From Dyella terrae (GTDB lineage Bacteria > Pseudomonadota > Gammaproteobacteria > Xanthomonadales > Rhodanobacteraceae): a stretch of 64,000 nt of DNA. Positions 16,701 through 24,788 of this stretch are shown here, in pieces. The DNA lies in assembly GCF_004322705.1 (NCBI RefSeq), contig NZ_SIZZ01000004.1:62001-126000 (forward strand), read 5' to 3'. The notes beneath the pieces are model-generated. The model had not been told where the DNA came from and ran no database searches. It saw only the letters and a list, made by a program, of their open reading frames with translations. Position 1 is the first letter of the stretch. Each line of letters starts with the position of its first letter. A program made the position numbers and the translations under genes.

Positions 16701-18460
16701 CCGAGCACGCGTTGCTTTACAGCCATGCGCCGGATGCGGCGGTCATGGCGCCAGGACCACGAATCCACGAAAGTTATCCCATCACGGCACCGGAGACCCG
16801 ACGCCTCTTCGTTCGCAGCGATGACGATTGCGGCGTGCGCGTTCGCCGGTCTCCCGGTTGCGGCGCGTGGCAAACGGTCATCAACGCCGACCTGAAGGAT
16901 CCCCTCGCCGTGCGCGCCCAGGCATTGAACCACCAGGTGCTTATGACCCAGGAGGGCGAGCAGGGGCTGATCGCGCACGATCACCGGTTGTATCGCGCCG
17001 ACGTCGACATGGAAAAGCTGGCCTTGTTGAGCCCGCAGGAGTACGGCGCCATCGCCTTTCCCCTGCGTGCCGAGAACCGCGTCATCGGCCGCATGAACCT
17101 CGATGGCACCTTCGGCATCCATCCCACGACCCCTCTCGACCCTGCCCTGGTGGCCCTGCAGGCACATACCTTCGTCGTGGACCTGGGCTCGATCGTCCAG
17201 GGCGTCAGGGACCGCCGCCTGCTCCGCGCCATCTTCGTGGCATCGGAAAACGTCATTGCCATCACCGTGGAACCCATGCCGGGCGTTTTCTACCGCGCCA
17301 CCATCGACACCTTGAAGATGATGGAACAAGGCGGCGTCGAACAGATCAAGGATCTGGCCTTGAGCTTCGACAAGCTGGACAACCTGAAGCCGGTGGACCA
17401 GGCGTACATCGAGCATCACATCGGCGCATGGAAGCTGCTGCAGGATGGGGCGAAGCTTCCCATGCCGCGCATCCTCACGCACCTTCCGAAGATGCAGCAG
17501 ATCCGCGAACTCATGACCGCCCATGGGTACGCCAAATACCAGATCGATAAGCTGTTCCTGCAACACCAGGCCTACTTCACCGACGAAGCGGCCCGGACCC
17601 AGTTGCTGTATCGCCTGGAAAACGAAGGGCACGATGCAGGCAAGGTATCGCTCCTGCCCCAACCCGCCACGTCGATAGCGCGACCGACCAAAGCGGACAT
17701 CGATACCGCGGGAGGAGCCAACGCGTACTACGCGACGGAAGCGGCAACGATCCTGAAGGAGCACTTCCAGGCCACCGGTTTGCGCATGGCCAACCAGCGT
17801 GCGGCCGACGATACCCTTCGACTACGGGCGACGGCCCCCATGGTGGAGTTCGTGCAGAACGCCTTCCTCGACCAGACTCACTACCCGCACTACTACGATG
17901 CCATCCTGCGCACGGGCGCCGGCAACTGCGACGAGATGGCCCTGCTGACCGCGCACCTCATCAACGAGGCCGGTGGCTACGCCGAAACCTACGCCATGGT
18001 GCCCATCCATCGCTTCACCGTCGTGGGCAAACCAGGACGCCGCTGGCCGACCAAAGACTTCACCGAACCGGGCTGGAACGGCATCCGGATCGTGGATGGC
18101 TGGATCGGCTGGGAGGGCCCGGCGTCCGAGTATCCGGCCGCTTTTGCCAACCGGATGCGGTTCTGGGAGGGCGAGGGCATGCAGATCTTCGTCAACCGGG
18201 AAGACCTTGGGCTTTCGGGATGGATTTCTCCCACCGACCCCAAGTGGCTGGAGCTGTCGACCCGGATGTACTTCCCGGTCCTTCCGTTCCGTGACCCGGC
18301 CCGATATCCCGAGCATCCCCCTGCGCCGCACCAGCACTCCCACGCCGTGCCGGCCCTGAAAGCGCCCATCCCGCATCTGATCGAGGATCCCGACGCAATG
18401 CATGGCCTGCATGTGCGCGATCCGGACGATGCGGCGTTCGACATACTCGCCAGGCGGTAA
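13718..18460 (+). CDS. Giant putative effector/toxin with transglutaminase-like C-terminal domain
   Basis: This 1580-residue protein has no signal peptide and no membrane segment. The N-terminal 60 residues are Pro/Gly-rich. Residues about 110-480 (for example ESAKRTMAEIIQRRYGL, VDPSQLYFNVFK) resemble the N-terminal 'dermonecrotic toxin' region (DUF6543-like) of large Pseudomonas proteins. The middle (about 500-1250) alternates beta-rich segments of unknown fold with a short 8-residue tandem repeat at 811-834. The C-terminal ~260 residues look like a papain/transglutaminase-fold enzyme: GNCDEMALLTAHL (Cys1404), PIHRFTVVG (His1431) and IVDGWIG (Asp1460), in the C-H-D order seen in bacterial transglutaminase-like proteases and type III effectors such as HopX. 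Secretion or injection into other cells is inferred from architecture only; no secretion genes are adjacent. Confidence 0.7.
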   Translation: MTLLTRVASSPPIVGNGPHLSPGNGCRRIARAQNTVYPGYLPNPAYPGDLPQVTFELPMLERLAVGALGELASHLEPRQNGALAAPITAPLPPYSRDRTETNRDYERKWAHLSPLMPNIRESAKRTMAEIIQRRYGLKVDPSQLYFNVFKSAQTSDRSYTGWQHLRERPTRSVNLATLLITNFSAKEYLDPDAMNTLAGIYTSNTADRYDETNEARILPSRLINDVWNEDFLQRFNGIMAEFWREHGTDYYQFLVLRTIHDLGVQRQPLPDGSSLLSDLAENMVLAALGYPEAKYTLGDTKVSVSTFDIYGYTSSNMYVLHARDRWVLVAPSTEERLMEFSSLDELKRWIIAKAKRGDEGSIAQGFSLYRRQDGHFYSGVDSMLQYFKAHEPEASLGYIHANPQAIPLDSWSSHRIAQTQARMRDDTQTLITSKGEISEQLALSYFSAIDTVLPLLQPLTTIAEAGVHIDQAINSDTSEQRLQASWHLVGDVTNLLIMAVQPVLEGSLAIDVDDMQSVHFDARRNQWSVRSQGSDLDKVTLEDVVSGSTFAKLLSTSYESRAAAGRAVWEAHGMIAAEGLNPGQNHFVWSEEFDAYAVSMDDGEWLALIAGSGQQWTVRPSPMTPRHGLRVFDDTLPQTVLFRRRGQLQTVNDIANVVVTTVDGNVYLSDAPGGAPIGAPLQRDGNRYIAVRLAPELPVDWGHRPGSAEAAWMANARPQMLDVTHMVPDASRRTFTGPYGQRYLPYGDGFLPIETGPDGGLRIADGGPPISFTPEGSWKRRVPDTDFKAQLPSLDDVRYLALAFDASGQRMTTANGLDMTPSNGLDMTPANGLETQVKGMATTRPSDAFSFLVTMVNTGFRGTVADLAAWLNAPRTLPVRLNRVKGSIRAVSHMLDPNDSMANFKQANEQSMLQVATQFPGEDVLSALVEHPDDKKHSIVVVVPPHVGRDPRLKPFNHVVTIDPRASSMQVLTEAAEQHNFIVRHVVMPRPLTQTEHALLYSHAPDAAVMAPGPRIHESYPITAPETRRLFVRSDDDCGVRVRRSPGCGAWQTVINADLKDPLAVRAQALNHQVLMTQEGEQGLIAHDHRLYRADVDMEKLALLSPQEYGAIAFPLRAENRVIGRMNLDGTFGIHPTTPLDPALVALQAHTFVVDLGSIVQGVRDRRLLRAIFVASENVIAITVEPMPGVFYRATIDTLKMMEQGGVEQIKDLALSFDKLDNLKPVDQAYIEHHIGAWKLLQDGAKLPMPRILTHLPKMQQIRELMTAHGYAKYQIDKLFLQHQAYFTDEAARTQLLYRLENEGHDAGKVSLLPQPATSIARPTKADIDTAGGANAYYATEAATILKEHFQATGLRMANQRAADDTLRLRATAPMVEFVQNAFLDQTHYPHYYDAILRTGAGNCDEMALLTAHLINEAGGYAETYAMVPIHRFTVVGKPGRRWPTKDFTEPGWNGIRIVDGWIGWEGPASEYPAAFANRMRFWEGEGMQIFVNREDLGLSGWISPTDPKWLELSTRMYFPVLPFRDPARYPEHPPAPHQHSHAVPALKAPIPHLIEDPDAMHGLHVRDPDDAAFDILARR
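16148..16219 (+). repeat. Three 24-bp in-frame tandem repeats inside the effector gene
   Basis: Units at 16148-16171, 16172-16195 and 16196-16219 each encode MT(T/P)(A/S)NGL(D/E). They differ by only a few bases, indicating recent slippage or amplification. They lie between two folded-looking segments, so they are probably a flexible linker that can vary in copy number without breaking the frame. Confidence 0.85.
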
Positions 18461-18595
18461 CGCCACGTCGGCGCGTCCACCCGGGCGCGCCGGCACCGCC
18501 AAGCTGACTGCCACCTCACCCCGCCCCTGGCCCGGCCACCGCGCCGCCCCATTCCCCACGTACACTCCGCGCCAACCCACTCTTACGTTGCATCC

Positions 18596-19501
18596 ATGCG
18601 CCGCCTTCGCCTGCTGGTCGTGCTGTCCACTCTCGCGCTCAGCGCCTGCTTCGAAACCACCAGGCCCACGCCCCCGCCGCCGCCTGTCGTGGTGGTGCCG
18701 CCGGCGCGTATCGGTCTGGCGCTCGGCGGCGGTGCCGCCAAGGGTTTCGCGCATATCGGCGTCATCAAAATGCTGGAAGCCAACGGCATTCATCCCGATG
18801 TCGTCGCCGGCACCAGCGCCGGCAGCGTGGTGGGTGCGCTGTACGCCAGCGGCATGGATCCGTTCCAGCTGCAGGAACAGGCCTTTGCGCTCGATGAAAG
18901 CAAGATCCGCGACGTTCGCCTCTTCTCCGGCGGCCTCGTGCAGGGCCAGAAACTCCAGGACTACATCAACCAGCTCGTCGGTGGCCGCTCGATGGAGAAG
19001 CTCAAGCTTCCCTTCGCTGCCGTCGCCACCCAGCTGGAAACCGGCCAGCGCACCGTCTTCGTGCGCGGCAACACCGGCCAGGCCGTGCGCGCATCGAGCA
19101 GCATCCCCGGCGTCTTCGAACCGGTGGAGATCAACGGCAAGCACTACGTCGACGGCGGCGTGGTCAGCCCCGTCCCCGCCGACGCCGCGCGCCAGCTGGG
19201 CGCCGATTTCGTCATCGCGGTGGATATCTCCAGCAAGGCCGACGGCAACAATCCGAACGGCATGCTCAACATCGTCGGCCAGTCGATCAGCATCATGGGC
19301 CAGAAGCTCGGCGAGCAGGAACTGGCCCGCGCCGACATCGTCATCCGCCCCCGCGTGAACCAGATCGGCGCCGCGGATTTCCAGGCGAAGAATCAGGCGA
19401 TCCTCGAAGGCGAACGCGCCGCGATGGCAGTGATGCCGCAGATCAAGGCCAAGCTGGCCGCGTTGGAAGCGGCGCGCCGGACACCCGTACCCGCAAAGTG
19501 A
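18596..19501 (+). CDS. Patatin-like phospholipase lipoprotein (RssA-like)
   Basis: The 301-residue protein starts with a lipoprotein signal with lipobox LSAC (Cys18), then a Pro-rich linker. A patatin domain follows: the oxyanion motif LALGGGAAKGFAHIGV (about 41-56), the nucleophile GTSAG (Ser74) and the catalytic Asp in YVDGGVVSP (Asp186). It should hydrolyse acyl esters of phospholipids as a lipid-anchored, periplasm-facing enzyme. Classic RssA/NTE-type proteins are cytoplasmic, so the lipobox is notable but common in Xanthomonadales homologues. A dispersed inverted repeat follows directly after the stop. Confidence 0.9.
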   Translation: MRRLRLLVVLSTLALSACFETTRPTPPPPPVVVVPPARIGLALGGGAAKGFAHIGVIKMLEANGIHPDVVAGTSAGSVVGALYASGMDPFQLQEQAFALDESKIRDVRLFSGGLVQGQKLQDYINQLVGGRSMEKLKLPFAAVATQLETGQRTVFVRGNTGQAVRASSSIPGVFEPVEINGKHYVDGGVVSPVPADAARQLGADFVIAVDISSKADGNNPNGMLNIVGQSISIMGQKLGEQELARADIVIRPRVNQIGAADFQAKNQAILEGERAAMAVMPQIKAKLAALEAARRTPVPAK

Positions 19502-19505
19502 GGCC

Positions 19506-19680
19506 GGGCGCTGACGCGCCCTGTGAATCCGCTCGCGTTGCTCGCTGTGAGGCCGCGCCTTCGGCGCTGTAAACGGTGAACGGAGAAAAGCAGAGCTCGC
19601 CGCTGACCCAACCCGCTCTTACCTGTTCACCGTTCACAGCCCGCGCAGCGGGCGAATTCACAGGGCGCGCCAGCGCCCTC
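19506..19680. repeat. Dispersed long inverted repeat, AACGGTGAACGG family, copy A
   Basis: The inner arms are GCTGTAAACGGTGAACGG (19566-19583) and the imperfect complement CTGTTCACCGTTCACAGC (19623-19640). The outer arms around GCGCCCTGTGAAT and ATTCACAGGGCGCG extend the imperfect palindrome over about 175 bp. The element starts within a few bases of the patatin stop codon. Related copies lie at 21826-22180, 40186-40305 and 41024-41152. Confidence 0.8.
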
Positions 19681-19765
19681 TCCCACCCGTGACGAATGAC
19701 CTACTGCCCGGGCCAAATCGAGCTGCTAGCGTGCGGATTCCTGTCGCGTTAGGAATTCCATCCGC

Positions 19766-21799
19766 ATGTCCCTCGCATCCCGGCTCTCGCTGACGCTGTT
19801 GTCAGCGGCCCTCATTCCCGTGGTCCACGCCGACACGGCCAGTCCCACGGTCGATCCGCGCATCGAGCAGCTGCTGACCGAGCTGGGTAAATCGCGTTCG
19901 ATCGCCCGTGCGCAGTTGTCACCCGATGGCAAGGCTGTCGCTTGGACCTTGTCCGGCGAAGGTCGCACGCTGATCGAGATCGCGGATATCGATGGCCACA
20001 ACGTACGCCACATCGGGCGTGCGGGTCCGGGCGTGTGCAGCCAGACGGACGTGACCTGGGCTCCAGATTCGCATCGCATCGCCTTCCTCTCCGACTGCGG
20101 TGACAAGGACAAGCGTCGCAACCTGTTCGTGGTCGACACCAAGGACCTGGACAATCCCAGGCAGATCGCGCCGCTGCGTGGCCTGGCCGCGAACCTTGCC
20201 TGGACCAACGACGGGCGCAGCATCGGTTTCCTCTTTGTCGAAAATGCCACGCGTCGCTCCAGCGCCACCGCCGCCGCCAAGCCGCAGATCGGCGAGATCG
20301 GTGTGGATGGCGTGGAAGTGCAGCGCGTGGCTGCCGTCGATGCCAATGGCAGTGAACTGCGTTTCCTCACCGGCGCCAACCAGCACGTGTACGAGTTCAG
20401 CTGGTCGCCGGATGGTTCGCGCATCGCCTTCGTCTCCGCACCGCCGCCGGGTGACAACAACTGGTGGGTGTCCAAGCTGTGGGTGCAGGGTACGCAGGCC
20501 GGCGCGCAGCCGAGCGTCGCCGTCGATCCGGCCACGACCAAGTCGTCGCTGCGCGGCCTGCAGATGGCCTTGCCGCGCTGGTCGCCGGACGGCTCGCGCA
20601 TCGCGTTCATCGGTGGCCTGATGAGCGACCAGGGTGCCACCGGCGGTGACATCTACAGCGTGTCGTCGCAGGGCGGCGAGCCGGTCAATCTCACGCCGGA
20701 TACCAAGGTCTCGCCGGTGTGGCTGGCCTGGAACGGCAACAACCAGATGATCGTCAGCCAGGTCAGCAACGGCCAGGCCCAGGTGGCCGAATACGCCGTC
20801 ACCGCACAGTCCGCCAAGCCGACGCGTACGCTGTTCACCGTGCCGGCCAGCATCGGCGCGGGTGGCGACGCGATGGCCCTGTCACTGTCGGATGATCGCA
20901 AGTCGGTGGCCTTCGTGAAGTCTTCCTACGAAGCCGCACCCGAAGTGCATGCCGGTGCGCTGGGCAACACGCCACCGTCGGCCATCACCAAGATCAACGC
21001 CGGCCTGAAGCCGCAGTGGGGCAAGGCCGAGTCGATCGAGTGGGATAACGAAGGCAAGCACGTGCAGGGCTGGCTGCTGTACCCGGCCAATTACGATCCG
21101 AGCAAGCGCTATCCGATGATCGTCACCGTGCACGGCGGTCCCGCCAGCGCCGTGATGCCGCGTTGGCCGGGCGTGGGCTTTGGCGGCGTGCCGTTCTCGG
21201 CGCTGGGCTACTTCGTCTTCATGCCCAACCCGCGCGGCAGCCACGGCCAGGGCGAAGCCTTCGTCCAGGCCAACCGCAAGGATTTCGGCTACGGCGACCT
21301 GCGCGACACGCTGGCCGGCATCGACGCCATCGAGAAGCGCCTGCCTGTCGACGACAAGCGCCTGGGCCTCACCGGCTGGAGCTACGGCGGCTTCATGAGC
21401 ATGTTCGCACCCACGCAGACGCAGCGCTTCCGCGCGGTGGTGGCCGGTGCCGGCATCGCCAACTGGCAGAGCTACTACGGCCAGAACCTGATCGACCAGT
21501 GGATGATCCCGTTCTTCGGCGCGTCGGTATACGACGATCCGGCGGTGTACGCCAAGAGCTCGGCCATCAACTTCATCAAGAAGACCACCGCGCCGACGCT
21601 CGTTGTCGTGGGTGATCGTGACGCGGAATGCCCGGCGGCCCAGTCGCTGGAGTTCTGGCATGCCCTGCGCGCGCAGGGCGTGCCGACGTCGCTGGTGATT
21701 TATCCCAACGAAGGCCATCACTTCGTCAATCCGGCACACCAGAAGGATGTGCTGCAGCGTGCGCTGGAGTGGTTCGGGAAGTATCTGCCGGCGAACTGA
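19766..21799 (+). CDS. Secreted S9-family prolyl oligopeptidase-type peptidase
   Basis: The 677-residue protein has a signal peptide (about residues 1-22, ending VVHA). An N-terminal beta-propeller with WD40/TolB-like repeats follows (for example ISWSPDGSRIAFVS-type motifs at about 210-225 and 270-282), then a C-terminal alpha/beta-hydrolase domain. The catalytic triad is visible: Ser539 in GWSYGGF, Asp619 in GDRDAECP and His651 in NEGHHF. Such enzymes cleave dipeptides or oligopeptides in the periplasm or outside the cell. It is monocistronic, and the 122-bp tandem repeat array lies just after it. Confidence 0.93.
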   Translation: MSLASRLSLTLLSAALIPVVHADTASPTVDPRIEQLLTELGKSRSIARAQLSPDGKAVAWTLSGEGRTLIEIADIDGHNVRHIGRAGPGVCSQTDVTWAPDSHRIAFLSDCGDKDKRRNLFVVDTKDLDNPRQIAPLRGLAANLAWTNDGRSIGFLFVENATRRSSATAAAKPQIGEIGVDGVEVQRVAAVDANGSELRFLTGANQHVYEFSWSPDGSRIAFVSAPPPGDNNWWVSKLWVQGTQAGAQPSVAVDPATTKSSLRGLQMALPRWSPDGSRIAFIGGLMSDQGATGGDIYSVSSQGGEPVNLTPDTKVSPVWLAWNGNNQMIVSQVSNGQAQVAEYAVTAQSAKPTRTLFTVPASIGAGGDAMALSLSDDRKSVAFVKSSYEAAPEVHAGALGNTPPSAITKINAGLKPQWGKAESIEWDNEGKHVQGWLLYPANYDPSKRYPMIVTVHGGPASAVMPRWPGVGFGGVPFSALGYFVFMPNPRGSHGQGEAFVQANRKDFGYGDLRDTLAGIDAIEKRLPVDDKRLGLTGWSYGGFMSMFAPTQTQRFRAVVAGAGIANWQSYYGQNLIDQWMIPFFGASVYDDPAVYAKSSAINFIKKTTAPTLVVVGDRDAECPAAQSLEFWHALRAQGVPTSLVIYPNEGHHFVNPAHQKDVLQRALEWFGKYLPAN

Positions 21800-21825
21800 T
21801 GGGCTTGTGTGGTTAACGGGGGGGG

Positions 21826-22180
21826 TCGCCCGCCGCGCGGGCTTGTGAACGGTGAACGGGGAAGAGCGGGCTCGGGAAACACCGAACCTCGCTCTGACCG
21901 TTTTCCGTTTACCGTTCACAGCGCCGCAGGCGCGAACCCCAGAGAGGGCGCCCGCTGCGCGGGCTTGTAAACGGTGAACGGAGAAGAGCGGGCTCGGGAA
22001 ACACCGAACCTCGCTCTGACCGTTTTCCGTTTGCCGTTCACAGCGCCGCAGGCGCGAACCCCAGAGAGGGCGCCCGCTGCGCGGGCTTGTAAACGGTGAA
22101 CGGAGAAGAGGGGGCTCGGAGACGCCGAACCTTGCTCTGACCGTTTACCGTTTACAGCGCCGCAGGCGCGAGCGCTCGCC
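21826..22180. repeat. Tandem array of three 122-bp palindromic repeat units (copy B)
   Basis: The GCTTGT mark of each unit falls at 21841, 21963 and 22085, giving an exact 122-bp period. Each unit contains TGTAAACGGTGAACGG (or TGTGAACGG...) and the facing CCGTTTACCGTTCACAG arm, so each is an imperfect palindrome. Units 1 and 2 are nearly identical; unit 3 is shortened at its end. The array fills the space between the S9 peptidase and SGNH esterase genes. Confidence 0.88.
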
Positions 22181-22261
22181 CCCCCTTCACCCTCACCACC
22201 GAATCCCTTCACTCTCACCACCCACCATGCGCACCTCCCGATTCACCCGGAAGTCGCGCAC

Positions 22262-23479
22262 GTGCCAACCCGCTTCGCCCTCATCCTCGCCCTTCTCGCC
22301 AGTACCTTCCCAGCCCTCGCGCATCAGGCCAGCAGCACCCACACCTACGCCCGCTGCTGGTACCGCCTCCCCTCTCCAGCCCTCACCCCGAAGACCTCCT
22401 TCGAATGGGCGCGTGACCCTCAAGGCCACTGGCTCGAAATCCCCGGCCGCTGGTGGAGCGATCACCCACTCGCCTGGCGCAACATGTTCTACACACCCAC
22501 CTCTGCGGCCACCCTGCGCGCCCATTGCGAACGCACCCTCGCCGCCAAAGGCATCGACACGGCCTGGATCGACGTGCACGCCGCCGACAACGCGCTCTCC
22601 TTCAATTACACCTTCTGGTCCGAGGCCGCGACGCCCGGCCATCGCCTGGATCGCCTGATCGTCTTCGGCGACAGCCTCTCGGACACGTCCAACCTCTTCA
22701 ACGCGTCGCAATGGCGCTTTCCGAATGCGTCGAGCTGGTTGCTCGGCCGCTTCAGCAACGGTCCCGTCTGGCCGGAATACCTCGCCGAAAGCACGCGCCT
22801 TCCCCTCTACAACTGGGCCATTGCCGGGGCCGCCGCCGAGCCGTATATCGTCGTGCCCGGCCTGATGGAACAGGTGGCCTCATGGGCCCAGTACATGGAC
22901 CGGGCGCAAGGCTACGATCCTTCGCGCACCTTGTTTCTCGTCTGGATCGGCGCCAACGACATCATCAACTACGAGCGTCCCGTCGCCGACATCGCGCGCA
23001 TCGTGGAATCCGCCGTCGAACGCATCATTGATCGCGGCGGGCGCCACATCGCCGTCATCAACCTGCCCGATCTCGCACGCGTGCCTTCGATGCATGGCAA
23101 CGCGCGGCAAGGCGACGTCGCCCGTGACACGCAACGCTACAACCGCTTGCTGCAGGAAGCCGTGGCCGGCATACGCGCCGTCACCGGCATCGATGTCGCG
23201 CTCGTCGATGCCCATGGCATGTTCAACGCCTTGCTGGCGTCGCCGCGAGACTATGGCCTGGAAAACGTCACGCAGTCCTGCCTGAACATCAACACCGACA
23301 CCTTCCGGAACTACCTGGCCTCATGGCATCCGCGCACGACGTGCCACGACGCACATCGTTTCCTGTTCTGGGATCTGACGCATCCGACGACGCATGCGCA
23401 TCGCATCATCGCGGAAAAGGTGCGGGCGGTTCTGAGAAAGCGCTTCAGCCATGCATGGCCTCACGCCGATACACCCTGA
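22262..23479 (+). CDS. Secreted GDSL/SGNH-family esterase or phospholipase
   Basis: The 405-residue protein starts at a GTG (22262) with GGAAG upstream and carries a signal peptide ending ALAHQ (about residue 20). An N-terminal ~110-residue extension precedes the SGNH domain: block I FGDSLSD (Ser138), GRFSNGPVWPEYLAE, block III WIGANDI, and block V DLTHPTTHAH (Asp371, His374). This layout resembles the thermolabile haemolysin/phospholipase-type secreted lipases. It probably acts on lipid or ester substrates outside the inner membrane. Its end is shared with a bidirectional terminator. Confidence 0.9.
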   Translation: MPTRFALILALLASTFPALAHQASSTHTYARCWYRLPSPALTPKTSFEWARDPQGHWLEIPGRWWSDHPLAWRNMFYTPTSAATLRAHCERTLAAKGIDTAWIDVHAADNALSFNYTFWSEAATPGHRLDRLIVFGDSLSDTSNLFNASQWRFPNASSWLLGRFSNGPVWPEYLAESTRLPLYNWAIAGAAAEPYIVVPGLMEQVASWAQYMDRAQGYDPSRTLFLVWIGANDIINYERPVADIARIVESAVERIIDRGGRHIAVINLPDLARVPSMHGNARQGDVARDTQRYNRLLQEAVAGIRAVTGIDVALVDAHGMFNALLASPRDYGLENVTQSCLNINTDTFRNYLASWHPRTTCHDAHRFLFWDLTHPTTHAHRIIAEKVRAVLRKRFSHAWPHADTP

Positions 23480-23484
23480 CCGAA

Positions 23485-23514
23485 GGAAGCGCAGCGCCGG
23501 AGTGCTGCGCTTCC
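23485..23514. terminator. Bidirectional terminator between SGNH esterase and DUF2167 genes
   Basis: The perfect 11-bp stem GGAAGCGCAGC (23485-23495) pairs with 23504-23514 around an 8-nt loop. It lies between the stop codons of two convergent genes. Confidence 0.75.
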
Positions 23515-23520
23515 CAGGCA

Positions 23521-24429
23521 TTACTGGGCCTTCTTGCCCTTGAAGAACTTGCCGATCGCGCCACCGACAGCGGCGAGGCCCACCAGGATTACCTTCTTGA
23601 ACGCCAGCAACAGCGCGCCGATCTTGGTGAACAGTCCCGCCTTCGCCGCGATGCCGCCGGCCACCAGCGCGGCGATACCGTATTCGGCCGCTTTGTCCGT
23701 CGCCGCGTTGTAGTCGGCGTAACGCTGGCCTTCGTTGAAGTCGGCCATGTCCAGCACCGCCGGCATGTCGGCCTTCACCTGGCCCAGCTGGTCGATCGGT
23801 GCAATGGCATTGAGCGAGAGATAGCCCTTGCGGCCCAGCACGCGGATGCCGTAGTTCAACGTGCGCGAATCGCCCTTGCCGTCCGGTGACTTGAACTGCA
23901 GATCACGCGCCCAGTACAGCTTGTGCGACGAGGCGTCGTACGACGGTTGCTCAGCCCAGCCCATAATGTGCACTTCGTCGAAGCCCTGCTTGACGCGTTC
24001 TTCGTTGCTGTCTTCAGCGTCTTCCTGCATGTCCTTGAGCATGCTGCTGTAGTCGATCTTGGTCGCGTCCGCATCGGACACGTAGCCGTCATCGACGAAC
24101 GTCACCACCACCGCCCAGTTCTTGTCGCTGATCAACGCGTGCGGATCGGTGCTGGGAATGATCATGCCCAGCACATCGCTGTCCGGCGGATTGCCCCACA
24201 GTTGTTCCAGCACGCGCTGCGCGTCCTTGGCCTGCAGGTAGCTGTAACCGGGCGCGATATCGAGCGTGGCGCCCGCCTGGGCGACATCGACCTTGCCGGT
24301 GATCGGGTGGATCGACGAGATAAACGCTTCGACCTTCGATTCCGCATCCGAGGCGTCATCCGCCATCACGGGCGCGAACACGAGCAAACCGGCCAGCACG
24401 AGTGCCGGCAAGAGCTTCTTGCGAGACAT
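23521..24429 (-). CDS. DUF2167 membrane-associated protein
   Basis: The 302-residue protein has a signal peptide (KKLLPALVLAGLLVFAPVMA) and the DUF2167 domain, recognisable by LDIAPGYSYLQAKDAQRVLEQLWGNPP-type sequence, WAVVVTFVDDGYVSD, and GWAEQPSYDASSHKLYWARDL. Two C-terminal hydrophobic helices (about 240-290) end in a Lys-rich tail. The family function is not known; it is likely in the cell envelope. The ATG at 24429 is chosen because it starts the signal peptide; an upstream in-frame start adds 27 unlikely residues. Confidence 0.87.
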   Translation of the reverse strand: MSRKKLLPALVLAGLLVFAPVMADDASDAESKVEAFISSIHPITGKVDVAQAGATLDIAPGYSYLQAKDAQRVLEQLWGNPPDSDVLGMIIPSTDPHALISDKNWAVVVTFVDDGYVSDADATKIDYSSMLKDMQEDAEDSNEERVKQGFDEVHIMGWAEQPSYDASSHKLYWARDLQFKSPDGKGDSRTLNYGIRVLGRKGYLSLNAIAPIDQLGQVKADMPAVLDMADFNEGQRYADYNAATDKAAEYGIAALVAGGIAAKAGLFTKIGALLLAFKKVILVGLAAVGGAIGKFFKGKKAQ

Positions 24430-24506
24430 GGCAACTTCCCTTGTTGAGCGTCCCCCTGGACGTGGCGGGAGTGTATCGAAGGGAATTGCGATGGGGTAGG
24501 GGCCGC

Positions 24507-24761
24507 TCATGGCAGCTTTTCCAACGCGAGCAAGGCCGACTTTTTCGCACCCTCCAGACAGCGACGCAGCGCCCTCAACTCCCGACGCCAGGCCTCGTCG
24601 TCCGCCTGGCTAACCGGCGCCATCAACTCGTACACGGCATACGCTGTATCGCGCGCCATCGAACAGCACTCCAGCACGTCGAACATGTGCTCCCGCCACT
24701 CGTCTTCCGCCGAGTTCCGATGTTTCGTATCACCCGAAACCGGGCATTTCCCCTGATCCAT
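24507..24761 (-). CDS. Small helical protein of unknown function
   Basis: The 84-residue protein, starting MDQGKCPVSGDTK, is predicted to be mostly helical (EDEWREHMFDVLECCSMARDTAYAVYELM, WRRELRALRRCLEGAKKSALLALEKL) and has four Cys. An in-frame ATG at 24788 would add nine residues. GGGAGAGAC lies upstream of the chosen start. It is upstream of the DUF2167 gene on the same strand (77-bp gap) and could share its transcript. I do not recognise the family. Confidence 0.5.
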   Translation of the reverse strand: MDQGKCPVSGDTKHRNSAEDEWREHMFDVLECCSMARDTAYAVYELMAPVSQADDEAWRRELRALRRCLEGAKKSALLALEKLP

Positions 24762-24788
24762 CTCGTGTCTCTCCCATAAACGCGGCAC

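Noticed and set aside
21826-22180. Possible CRISPR array
   Set aside because: The 122-bp units are repeats throughout, with no unique spacers and no cas genes nearby.
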